Positions 44,975 to 53,719 of a DNA stretch of 64,000 bases are shown here, piece by piece. Where the stretch lies: positions 151,106 to 215,105 of the forward strand of contig DYKG01000001.1 of assembly GCA_020722725.1 (NCBI GenBank), read 5' to 3'. The notes under the pieces were generated by a model. The model made no database searches. It was given only the letters and a program-made list of their open reading frames with translations, and was not told where the DNA came from. Every line of letters begins with the position of its first letter. Position 1 is the first letter of the stretch. The stretch is from Candidatus Methylomirabilis sp. (GTDB taxonomy: Bacteria; Muiribacteriota; Ozemobacteria; Ozemobacterales; Ozemobacteraceae). Both the position numbers and the translations under genes were made by a program.

Positions 44975-45608
44975 TCGTAAAACTCCCATCTAGAGCATGG
45001 CCTGCGCCGGATGAATTTACCTGAATCACTCCAGTCGCATTGGTCGCATCTATATATCGATATGTCCAGGTTGCTGCTGGATACCAATCCTGAAACGGGT
45101 GAACCGGAATGCCACGTAAAAAAGGGCATGTGACGTTGATGGTAACGTATTTCCCAGGATCCGTGGCATAATCTCCGGCAGAGGAGTCTGTTGCAATATG
45201 AACCTCATGAGGCAACTGAACGGGGGTAAGATGCCAAATCGTCCTGGGGTAAAACAGACCATTTTTCATTGCTTCTTTAATGAAGGTTTTTTTAGCCAGT
45301 TTTTGAGTCTCTGCATTTGAATTTGCATCCTCTATCTGGCGAAGACCATTGATTCGAACATAATTTGAATAGCCTTCCTGAAAATGTTTAATCCGCTGGG
45401 TATTTTTATTTCCCGCCTGGTAGCCACCAATAGCTGCCCGAAAGTTATGCAGAATTTTCTTGAGGCGGCGCTCTTTTTCTCTCTGCTGAACGATTTTGAA
45501 AACGGGAAAGGAAAGGGCTGCCATGATTGCAATGATAGTGGAGACAATAAGAATTTCAACCAGGGTTACCCCGCGAGACCGGGGTTTGTATTGCATTAAT
45601 CCGCCCAT
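44961..45608 (-). CDS. Type II secretion/type IV pseudopilin
   Basis: SRGVTLVEILIVSTIIAIMAALSFPVFKIVQQREKERRLK. Confidence 0.88.
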   Translation of the reverse strand: MGGLMQYKPRSRGVTLVEILIVSTIIAIMAALSFPVFKIVQQREKERRLKKILHNFRAAIGGYQAGNKNTQRIKHFQEGYSNYVRINGLRQIEDANSNAETQKLAKKTFIKEAMKNGLFYPRTIWHLTPVQLPHEVHIATDSSAGDYATDPGKYVTINVTCPFLRGIPVHPFQDWYPAATWTYRYIDATNATGVIQVNSSGAGHALDGSFTNDWD

Positions 45609-45628
45609 TCCTGTTTTCTCCGGTTTTT

Positions 45629-47017
45629 TCAGTTTTCGTTCATCATTGGCAGAAATACATCTGCCGATTTAAGTATATCAACCGCTCGCTGCAACTGTGA
45701 ATCGTAGGGGTTGATCACGAATTCCTGCAGTTTGCCGCGGGTAAAGCTGTCGGGTGGTTCGACGAAACCGCTGAGTTTATAGGTTTCAGAGGCATTGTTT
45801 TCTTTGTGAATGATTATGGTGCCTGAGCTGATTTCAACGGTATCGCTGCTGTTACTGAGCTTCATCAGATATTCCTGATCTTTTTCGACAGCTTTTTTCA
45901 ATTCTTCCTGCTGTTCCTTTTCGAACCTGGGAAGTTCTACTTCAATGTCAGGCATGATGCCGGTTTTGTGAATGTTGACTCCCGAAGGGGTGTAATAAAG
46001 AGCAGTTGTGAGAGCCATTGCCGAACCATCGTTCAGCGAAATTACGGTCTGAACCGAGCCTTTGCCGAAGGATTTCTTGCCCAGCAGCAGGCCGCGTTTG
46101 TTGTCTTTGATGGCACCGGCAACGATTTCAGAGGCTGATGCCGAGCCTTCATTGATCAGCACGATCAACGGCAGCAGCGGATGGTATTTGAAGAAGGAGC
46201 TGTAAGTGTTTTTTTCGCCATCGCGGCCTTTGATCGAAACGATATCGCCCTTGGGAATGAATTTGCGACCGACTTCGACGGCAGAAGTAAGCAGACCGCC
46301 AGGATTATTGCGCAGATCGAGAATGATTGATTTTGCGCCGTTTTTTTCCAGGTCGATCATGGCTTTTTCAAGGTCTTCAGAAGAAGTCTGGATGAACTGG
46401 GTCAGTCTGATGTAGCCGATGTTAGGTGAAATAACCCAGTATTTAACGCTGGGAAGCTTGATGATTTCACGCTCTAATTCAAAATCACGGCTCTCTTTTT
46501 CCCCTTCACGCATTACGGTAATGCTGACTTTTGAGCCGACCGGGCCGCGCAGAAGCTTTACTGCATCATGCAAAGCAATGTCAATAACGTCTTTGCCGTC
46601 GATTTTGATGATCATGTCACCGGCCATAACTCCTGCCCGGGCGGCGGGTGTTTCGTCGATTGGCGAAACAACGGTAAGCATTCGGTCTTTAATGCTGATA
46701 ACAATGCCCAGACCGCCGAATTCACCATGAGTTTCAACCTGCATTTCCTGGTAAACCCTGGGTTCCATGAAGCGGGTGTAGGGGTCGTCCAGTTTTTTCA
46801 ACATGCCTTCGATGGCACCGTAAATAAGCTTTTGTTCATCGAGGTTTTCTTCGACGTAATCGGATTTGACCAGTTCGAGTACTTTTCTGATCAGGTCGAG
46901 AGATTTAAAATAGGTCAGATTGGTGGAAGTGGCTGAAGCCGATGAAGAGAATATTAACAGCAGGAGCCCGCTTAATACGGTCAGCGGTAATGCATAACGC
47001 CAAAACTTACTTTTCAT
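45629..47017 (-). CDS. ctpA: S41 C-terminal processing peptidase (CtpA)
   Basis: PDZ GGLGIVISIKDRMLTVVSPIDETPAARAGVMAGDMIIKIDG; catalytic LVLINEGSASASEIVAGAIKDNKRGLLLGKKSFGKGSVQ. Confidence 0.95.
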   Translation of the reverse strand: MKSKFWRYALPLTVLSGLLLLIFSSSASATSTNLTYFKSLDLIRKVLELVKSDYVEENLDEQKLIYGAIEGMLKKLDDPYTRFMEPRVYQEMQVETHGEFGGLGIVISIKDRMLTVVSPIDETPAARAGVMAGDMIIKIDGKDVIDIALHDAVKLLRGPVGSKVSITVMREGEKESRDFELEREIIKLPSVKYWVISPNIGYIRLTQFIQTSSEDLEKAMIDLEKNGAKSIILDLRNNPGGLLTSAVEVGRKFIPKGDIVSIKGRDGEKNTYSSFFKYHPLLPLIVLINEGSASASEIVAGAIKDNKRGLLLGKKSFGKGSVQTVISLNDGSAMALTTALYYTPSGVNIHKTGIMPDIEVELPRFEKEQQEELKKAVEKDQEYLMKLSNSSDTVEISSGTIIIHKENNASETYKLSGFVEPPDSFTRGKLQEFVINPYDSQLQRAVDILKSADVFLPMMNEN

Positions 47018-47091
47018 TGAAAGCTCCTTCTACTACCATAAATAAGATAAATTTTTTTTCATTCTAACACACCAATTGGTTGAGTTCTACT

Positions 47092-48333
47092 TCAGTTTGT
47101 TTCAATCTGGCTGATTTTGGGAAGATATGTTTGGGGAGCCTGTTTTCTGCCACCAAACCTGATTTCAAAATGCAGAACGCCGTCTCCGCCTGCGAAGAGG
47201 CGGCCGATTGTTTCGCCCTGGTCGACGACCTGCCCCAGGCCAACCCACATATCATCCATATTGGCATAAACCGTTGAAAATCCTCGCTCATGGCCGAGAA
47301 TAATGACATTGCCGAGCCCGCTTATCTGGCCTTTGTAAAGAACTTTGCCCCGACCTGCTGCAAGTATTTCGGTGTCGACGCTGAATTTTATTGCAAGGGC
47401 GGGATTCTTGTCAGTTCCGCTGGGGGTGGCTTTGTGAATCGATGATACCGCTGCGGGCCATGAAAAATTCATGACTTTTGCGCCATCTGGCGCTGAATCG
47501 GAAAGAGGGGTGGTTTTTACGGTTGGCTTTACGGGTTTTGAGATCGCCAGTTCTTTTTCAAATGATATTTCGTCGTTCTTTCTGCTTGTTTCTATGCGAG
47601 CCATCTCATTTTCGAGTTCGTCGCGGGTGCTTGAAAGCTTTTTCTCTTTCTGAATCAGCAGCTTTTTTTCAAGAACCAGAGTTTTGAGCATTGCTTGAAT
47701 CGAGGCTTTCTCAGAATCTATCCGGGCTTTCTTGCCCTCAAGTTCTTCGTTGAGCCCCTGCATTTGTTGGTGTTTCTTATTCAGCTCTTGCGAAACCTGA
47801 ATAAGCTGACGGTTTTTTTCTTTAAGCGAAGCCAGCAGCTCTTTATCGTTTTCAAGCAGATATTTTACCATTTGAAAACGGTTTAAAAACGTATTCAGGC
47901 TCTTGGCAGAGAAAATTGAGCCGAGCAATGTTCCCTGTTTGATTTTGTGAAGTTGAACCAGTCTGGCACGAAATCTGGCCAGCAACTGCAGCATCTGTTC
48001 CTGCCCGACTTTAAGATCGGTCTGCATTTTATCAATCTGTTCGGTATGGCGGATCTGTTTTTCGTTAAGGCTGATTATCTGCTGTTCCAGCTCAGAAATT
48101 TCTTTTTTTTTACCGCTGATTTTTTTTTCGAGACTGCCAATTTGCCCACTGTTCTGCTTTACCTTGAGTTTGAGAAACTCGATCTGCAGATTGATCGAGT
48201 CGAGCTCGCCCTGGAGATCATCAGTTGCCGTAGGTAATGTTCTTGCGCCGATAAGAATTCCCGGGGTCAGAAACAGAATCAGAAAAAAAGTGGGCAGCAA
48301 TGCGGCGGCTTTCAAAGAACCATGCATTATCAA
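47092..48333 (-). CDS. envC: EnvC-like murein hydrolase activator (coiled coil + M23/LytM)
   Basis: Long coiled coil, C-terminal VLYKGQISGLGNVIILGHERGFSTVYANMDDMWVGLGQVVDQGETIGRL...LHFEIRFGGRKQAPQTYL; upstream of ctpA, next to ftsX. Confidence 0.88.
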   Translation of the reverse strand: MIMHGSLKAAALLPTFFLILFLTPGILIGARTLPTATDDLQGELDSINLQIEFLKLKVKQNSGQIGSLEKKISGKKKEISELEQQIISLNEKQIRHTEQIDKMQTDLKVGQEQMLQLLARFRARLVQLHKIKQGTLLGSIFSAKSLNTFLNRFQMVKYLLENDKELLASLKEKNRQLIQVSQELNKKHQQMQGLNEELEGKKARIDSEKASIQAMLKTLVLEKKLLIQKEKKLSSTRDELENEMARIETSRKNDEISFEKELAISKPVKPTVKTTPLSDSAPDGAKVMNFSWPAAVSSIHKATPSGTDKNPALAIKFSVDTEILAAGRGKVLYKGQISGLGNVIILGHERGFSTVYANMDDMWVGLGQVVDQGETIGRLFAGGDGVLHFEIRFGGRKQAPQTYLPKISQIETN

Positions 48334-49244
48334 ACCCCTTCAGGAACGGACTTGCTGTATCGGCTGATATCACGAAGAGAAAGCAGGCTGCCTGAAATGC
48401 CGAGGATGGTTCCCATCATGAACAGTTTGACCGCCAGTTTGAAAAACTGGTCAAGACCTATATCGGTGACAAAAAATGGCGTAAAAAGTGCAAGTTTGGC
48501 AAGAATGAAACGGTACGATGCAAAAAGAAACAGAATCGAGATAAGTGCTCCGGTTATGCCCTGAATAAGCCCTTCGACAATGAAAGGGCCGCGAACGAAC
48601 CAGTTGGTTGCCCCAACCAGTTTCATGATAACGATCTCTTCGCGGCGCATGAAAAAAGTAAGTCGAACGGTATTGTAAACAATGAACAGTGAGGCAAGTC
48701 CCAGAAAAATCACGATCACCAGACTGGCTGTCCACAACAGGTCTGAAATGCCCTGAAATTGTCGAAAAAGGTCTTCGCCGTAGCTGATGTTGTCTATTTC
48801 ATCTTCGGTCTTCAGCCTTTCAAGAAGTGGCGTAAGACGCATTCCTGGTTTAACTTTGATTCTAAGCGTTGCAGGAAGCGGGTTTGAGTCTGGTGTGATG
48901 CCGATCTGAAGCAGTTGCTGATCGTCTGAACTGCTGAAAAGCTCGGCCGCTGCCTGCTCAGGGGTAATCAACTCAATGTTTTCAATTTCTTCAAGACTGG
49001 TTAGCCTTAGTCGAAGCGCTTTTGCATCAGAAAGACCGACCTGTGGCTTCAGGTATGCGGTAACTAAAGCTTCAGCCTGCATCTGCTGAAGGAAAGACTC
49101 GAGATTCATTGTGGCAAGAAGAAAAGCACCCATGAGAACCAGAGAAATCGCTATGGTGAAAAGGGTCACCATAGCGGTGATTCCTGAACGGCGAAGGTTA
49201 ACTGCGGCTTCGCTGAAAAAGAAAGACAGGTTAGCCATTGACAT
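48330..49244 (-). CDS. ftsX: Cell division protein FtsX
   Basis: FFSEAAVNLRRSGITAMVTLFTIAISLVLMGAF, NTVRLTFFMRREEIVIMKLVGATNWFVRGPFIVEGLIQGITGAL. Confidence 0.94.
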   Translation of the reverse strand: MSMANLSFFFSEAAVNLRRSGITAMVTLFTIAISLVLMGAFLLATMNLESFLQQMQAEALVTAYLKPQVGLSDAKALRLRLTSLEEIENIELITPEQAAAELFSSSDDQQLLQIGITPDSNPLPATLRIKVKPGMRLTPLLERLKTEDEIDNISYGEDLFRQFQGISDLLWTASLVIVIFLGLASLFIVYNTVRLTFFMRREEIVIMKLVGATNWFVRGPFIVEGLIQGITGALISILFLFASYRFILAKLALFTPFFVTDIGLDQFFKLAVKLFMMGTILGISGSLLSLRDISRYSKSVPEGV

Positions 49245-49267
49245 GCTTGAATTCTCCGATGCTGACC

Positions 49268-49951
49268 TTATTCATAAGCATAGGTGCCGCCTGCTTCATC
49301 CTTGATTATGCGGCCGTCAACCAGGGCAACGACTCTCTTGCGCAGCTTGTTGACCAGGTTATGGTTGTGTGTAGCCATTATAACGGTTGTGCCTCGTGAA
49401 TTAATCTCAAGAAACAACTGCATGATTTCCTGCGATATTATCGGGTCGAGGTTTCCGGTTGGTTCATCGGTTATAAGAATAAGCGGGTTGTTGACAATTG
49501 CCCTGGCAATACAGACACGCTGCTGTTCCCCCCCTGAAAGTTCAGTCGGAAACATTCTTCGCTTGTGTGAAAGTCCGACCTGTTCAAGGGCTTCCTGTAC
49601 CCGGCTGCTGATTATTGAGCTTGAAGCACCGATCACTCTGAGACCGAAAGCCACATTTTCTGCTACGGTTCTGGTTTTGAGCAGTTGAAAGTCCTGAAGA
49701 ACTATGCCAAGATTGCGGCGCAGATAGGGCACCCGGCTTTCGGGCATTGAAGAAATTTCTTTTCCATCCACAAAAACTTTTCCTTCGGTTGGCAAATCCT
49801 CGCGAAAAAGCATGCGCAGGAAAGTACTTTTTCCAGCTCCTGAAGGGCCGACGAGAAAAACAAAATCGCCTGGGTCAATGGTCAGGCTAACGTTGTCTAG
49901 AGCACGAACCCCGTTGGGAAAAATTCTCGTGACGTTTTGCAATTGTATCAT
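49268..49951 (-). CDS. ftsE: Cell division ATP-binding protein FtsE
   Basis: MIQLQNVTRIFPNGVRALDNVSLTIDPGDFVFLVGPSGAGKSTFLRMLFREDLPTEG; LSGGEQQRVCIARAIVNNPLILITDEPTGNLDP. Confidence 0.95.
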   Translation of the reverse strand: MIQLQNVTRIFPNGVRALDNVSLTIDPGDFVFLVGPSGAGKSTFLRMLFREDLPTEGKVFVDGKEISSMPESRVPYLRRNLGIVLQDFQLLKTRTVAENVAFGLRVIGASSSIISSRVQEALEQVGLSHKRRMFPTELSGGEQQRVCIARAIVNNPLILITDEPTGNLDPIISQEIMQLFLEINSRGTTVIMATHNHNLVNKLRKRVVALVDGRIIKDEAGGTYAYE

Positions 49952-50071
49952 GCGGGCTTATATCTGATTCCTGATGATTAGTTTTTCAAGATTATAGCAG
50001 GCAAGTCAAGTTAAGGCAAAAATGATTTTTAGCGCAAAATTTAAAAAATTCTGGTATGTTTAGATTCTTGC

Positions 50072-50910
50072 TGAGGATGTGCAAATTTTAAAGGAAATAC
50101 CCCTGAGATGTTGGAAAGAATAGCCAAACCGTATTATCACTGGGTTATCGACACCCAAATTTTTGAAAAAAACTCGAAGGACTCAGATTCAAATTGCCGA
50201 GGAGATTATCTGCCAATTTCAAGCTCTCGTGGGTTGGGAGACATTTGTGCTTTTTGACAGTTTTTGGGGTGCCACCAAAGTCCTTAATGCCTGCGAAGAA
50301 AGGGATTTCATCTTCGTTACCAACCTGAAAGCCAATCGGAAGGTGAAAACCCACCGACCTCTTCGCCAGGTTGGGGCATACGCCGCCAAAGTCATCAGTC
50401 ATAGCCACGAAGCGGTGAGGATTGAAGGGAAAACCTTCCCTGCGGTGAAGCGAGATTCCTTTATCTCTGGGTTCGGGCGAATTCGAGTCGTTTTCTCCCA
50501 CAAACCTGGTCACCAGAGGATTTATCACCTGGCAAACAACGCTCTCACTCTGTCTATGAAAGAAATTATTGGCCTGTATTTGAAACGCTGGTCAATCGAG
50601 TGTCTGTTTAAGGACGTCAAGCACTACCCTGGAATGGGCGATTATCCGGCTCGAACGCTGGAGGGCGCAACCAACCACATGTGTGTTGTATTCATGGTCC
50701 GCCTCCTCACTTTTCTTCGCACGATGCGGATGAAAAAAGGAAAGATTGACATGAAAAAGGCTTTGTCTCCCGCAGAAATTCGCTCTGATCTTCGTACACG
50801 TTTTCAGGCAAGTCATATCAAGCGTACCCTGAGGAGGAAAAAAATGCCCGCAAATATTGATCAAATAATGTGTCTCCTGAATTCATCAGCATGAAAACTG
50901 CACATCCTCA
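50072..50910 (+). mobile_element. IS-like element (~0.84 kb) with terminal inverted repeats, apparently internally deleted
   Basis: Left end TGAGGATGTGCAAATTTT (50072), right end AAAACTGCACATCCTCA (to 50910); inverted TGAGGATGTGCA identical 12/12; contains only the C-terminal part of a DDE transposase. Confidence 0.8.
50108..50894 (+). pseudogene. DDE (IS4-superfamily-like) transposase remnant, frame-disrupted
   Basis: N-terminus-like MLERIAKPYYHWVIDTQIFEKN from ATG 50108 is in a different frame from the body (ORF 50163-50894) with ETFVLFDSFWGATKVL and YLKRWSIECLFKDVKHYPGMGDYPARTLEG. Confidence 0.75.
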
Positions 50911-50985
50911 TTCCGGGGGCAAAGAATAAGGCTATTATGCCGGAAGTTTATTTAAAATTGTATTTGAAATTGGAAGAAGGTTAAC

Positions 50986-52497
50986 ATGGATGCAAAAGTT
51001 AAACGTCTTTTGAAAGATCTGAGCAACCCCGATGACGATCTGCGGGCTCTTTCAACGATGACGCTGATTAAGCTCGACTTTGCCGACCGTGAGACCCGCG
51101 AAGAGGTTCTTGAGGAACTGGTGAAGGTTACCGGCGACAAAAACGTATCAGTAAGATTCTTTGCCCGCAAAGCCATCGATAAAATCAGAAAAGCTGAAAA
51201 GCTTTTGAAAATCAGCATGGGAAACGAAGGTCACCCGCCTATTGATGAAATGCTGCAGGCAGAAGACTTTGAAGACCGTCTGCAGGCAGTTATGCAGATT
51301 AAAAATGAAAAAAAAGCCGAGTATACCGAGAAAATGATCGAAATGCTGAAAGTTGAGCAACACGCTTTCGTTCGCGCCGGTCTGATAAGCGCCCTGCAAC
51401 TCTTCTTAAAAAAAGAACAGGCGGAAATTCTCAGTTCATTTCTTGATGATCCTGATAACCGGGTTAGAGCCAATACAATTGAAGCTCTTGAATACCTCAA
51501 GGTTGAGGCTGCAATCCCCAGCCTCTTTTCAGCCTTGAATGACCCTGATAACCGTATAAGAGCCGGTGCCGCCAAAGCTTTACAATCTTTCGGTGAAGAA
51601 AAGGTTTTCGCAGAATTGAAAAAAATGCTTGAATCGGCGGAAGAATGGATGAAAGGCAGCGCCATTTATGCTCTTTCCCATATTCAGGCCGGCGAAGCCA
51701 TTCGTTTGTTGATTGAAACCGCCAGGGTTGCAGAGCATGGTGAAACAAGAATTAAAGCTATTATAGCTCTGGCAAATTACCATGATCTCTCTTCATACAG
51801 CTTTTTGAAGGGCCTCGCCGCTAACGGAGAAGGAGCATTCAAGGAAGCGGCAAATCGGGCAATTAAGTTGCACGAAGAAAAATTTGGCATTAATCCCCCT
51901 GAAATATCTCTTCTTGACCAGCCGGGCGAAGGTGAAAAAGTGGCCGAAAATGTTTCTGCAGCCCAGGGTTCCAGCCCTGAAAGCAACGACATCGCTACTG
52001 CAGTTACCAAATTTTTCCGAAAAGGAAAAGATGAAGCCGTTGGCCTTTCAAATAAAGCGGCAATCAGCTTCAACGTAACCGATCTTAAAAAAGAGCTTGA
52101 AGAACTTTACAAGGAAATTGGCAAAGTGGCATTCGACTATTATCAGGCCGCGCAGCTTGAAATTCCTGAACTGCTTACCATCGGCCATGAAGTGCTGCGC
52201 ATGAACTTTTACATACAGAAATATACCGAACAGAAAGAACAGGAAGCCGCCAAAAAACCGGTTGGTTTTTTTGAACAGCTCAAAGGTCTGTTTGCCAGAT
52301 CAACCGAGCAGGTTAAAGCTGAATCGCAGACCGAAAAATTCAGCAAAAAGCGCGATGAACTTTTTACAAAAATGGGTAAAATGACGATCAAGCACTATGA
52401 ATCCGGTGAATTCCAGCCCAAGGCTCTTGAAGGTTACTACCTGACCTATCAGAAGTTGCAGCATAGACTTGGCGGCGAACAGAAAAAAGTGAATTAG
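50986..52497 (+). CDS. HEAT-repeat protein with duplicated C-terminal helical motif
   Basis: HEAT units DDPDNRVRANTIEALEYLKVEAAIPSLFSALNDPDNRIRAGAAKALQSFGEEKVF; C-terminal repeats ELEELYKEIGKVAFDYY and KKRDELFTKMGKMTIKHY. Confidence 0.88.
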   Translation: MDAKVKRLLKDLSNPDDDLRALSTMTLIKLDFADRETREEVLEELVKVTGDKNVSVRFFARKAIDKIRKAEKLLKISMGNEGHPPIDEMLQAEDFEDRLQAVMQIKNEKKAEYTEKMIEMLKVEQHAFVRAGLISALQLFLKKEQAEILSSFLDDPDNRVRANTIEALEYLKVEAAIPSLFSALNDPDNRIRAGAAKALQSFGEEKVFAELKKMLESAEEWMKGSAIYALSHIQAGEAIRLLIETARVAEHGETRIKAIIALANYHDLSSYSFLKGLAANGEGAFKEAANRAIKLHEEKFGINPPEISLLDQPGEGEKVAENVSAAQGSSPESNDIATAVTKFFRKGKDEAVGLSNKAAISFNVTDLKKELEELYKEIGKVAFDYYQAAQLEIPELLTIGHEVLRMNFYIQKYTEQKEQEAAKKPVGFFEQLKGLFARSTEQVKAESQTEKFSKKRDELFTKMGKMTIKHYESGEFQPKALEGYYLTYQKLQHRLGGEQKKVN

Positions 52498-52505
52498 GAG
52501 AAACT

Positions 52506-53018
52506 ATGGATCTGCAGAAATTTATCAGAGACGTTCCTGATTTTCCCAAGCCGGGAATAATTTTTAAAGACATTACTCCATTACTTGGAAACCCCGAAGC
52601 ATTTAAAGTGATGATTCAATCATTTGCCGATCGTTATCGCAGTGCCGGTATCAAACATGTATGCGGCATCGAATCGCGCGGGTTTATTATCGGGGCGGCG
52701 CTTGCTCTTGAACTTGGAGTGGGATTTGTACCGATTCGCAAGGCAGGCAAATTGCCGTATAAAAAGATCAGGCGTGAGTATAGTCTGGAATATGGAAAAG
52801 ATGCGGTCGAAATTCATGAAGATGCAGTGGCGAAAGGCGAAAAAGTTATTCTCGTAGATGATCTTATCGCTACCGGAGGTACCGCTCAGGCTGCAGTAGA
52901 GCTTCTCGAAGAAATCGGAGCTCGGGTGCATGAAATTGCTTTTGCGATTGAGCTCGAATTTCTTCAGGGAGTTAAAAAATTTGCTGGCCGTAAGGTTTTC
53001 TGTCTGTTGAAATACTGA
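52506..53018 (+). CDS. apt: Adenine phosphoribosyltransferase
   Basis: IRDVPDFPKPGIIFKDITPLL, GIESRGFIIGAALALELGVGFVPIRKAGKLP, VILVDDLIATGGTAQAAVELLEEIGA. Confidence 0.96.
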   Translation: MDLQKFIRDVPDFPKPGIIFKDITPLLGNPEAFKVMIQSFADRYRSAGIKHVCGIESRGFIIGAALALELGVGFVPIRKAGKLPYKKIRREYSLEYGKDAVEIHEDAVAKGEKVILVDDLIATGGTAQAAVELLEEIGARVHEIAFAIELEFLQGVKKFAGRKVFCLLKY

Positions 53019-53719
53019 TGAAACTCGCGGTAATTACGGCGCGGGGCGGTTCAAAAAGGCTGCCCGGCAAGAATATAATGCCATTGCTTGGGCAATCTCT
53101 GATTTTTCGTTGCGTTAAGTGTTTGCTTGATGCAGGTTGTTTTGACCGGGTCATTGTTTCTACTGATGACAATGAGATTGCGGCAGAAGCTGAAAAAGCC
53201 GGCGCCGAGATTCCGTTTATCAGGCCGGCAATACTTGCATCAGACTCTGCTTCTTCGGTTGATGTGCTGATTCATGCCGTTGAGAGCCTTGTGTCGGCTG
53301 ATGAAGAAATCAAACAAATGATTGTTGGACTTTTCCAGCCGACTTCACCATTGCTCAGACCAGAGCATATTAAAGCCGCACTCGAAACATTTGAAGAAAG
53401 AAACTTTAACAGTCTTTCGTCGATGCGTCAGGTTAAGCAGTACCCTGAATGGACCTTTCGAAAAACGGATGAAGATGACCGGGTTACGCCGATTTTTCCG
53501 GATAAATTTATGCTGCCTGGCCAGCAGCTGCCGGCCAGCTATATCGAAAACGGGGCAATTTATCTGGTAAAAGGAGATTGGTTGATTTCAAACAAAAATT
53601 TGTATGATCTGAAAAACCACGGAATGTTTCTAATGTCTGAACATGATTCAATCGATATCGATACCCGAGAAGACTGGCAGATGGCCGAATTTTTTTTAAG
53701 TCGTCTCAGCGGTTCATAA
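53018..53719 (+). CDS. Acylneuraminate cytidylyltransferase-family protein (NeuA/PseF-like)
   Basis: MKLAVITARGGSKRLPGKNIMPLLGQSLI, VIVSTDDNEIAAEAEKAGAEIPFIRP, VGLFQPTSPLLRPEHIKAALETF. Confidence 0.88.
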   Translation: MKLAVITARGGSKRLPGKNIMPLLGQSLIFRCVKCLLDAGCFDRVIVSTDDNEIAAEAEKAGAEIPFIRPAILASDSASSVDVLIHAVESLVSADEEIKQMIVGLFQPTSPLLRPEHIKAALETFEERNFNSLSSMRQVKQYPEWTFRKTDEDDRVTPIFPDKFMLPGQQLPASYIENGAIYLVKGDWLISNKNLYDLKNHGMFLMSEHDSIDIDTREDWQMAEFFLSRLSGS

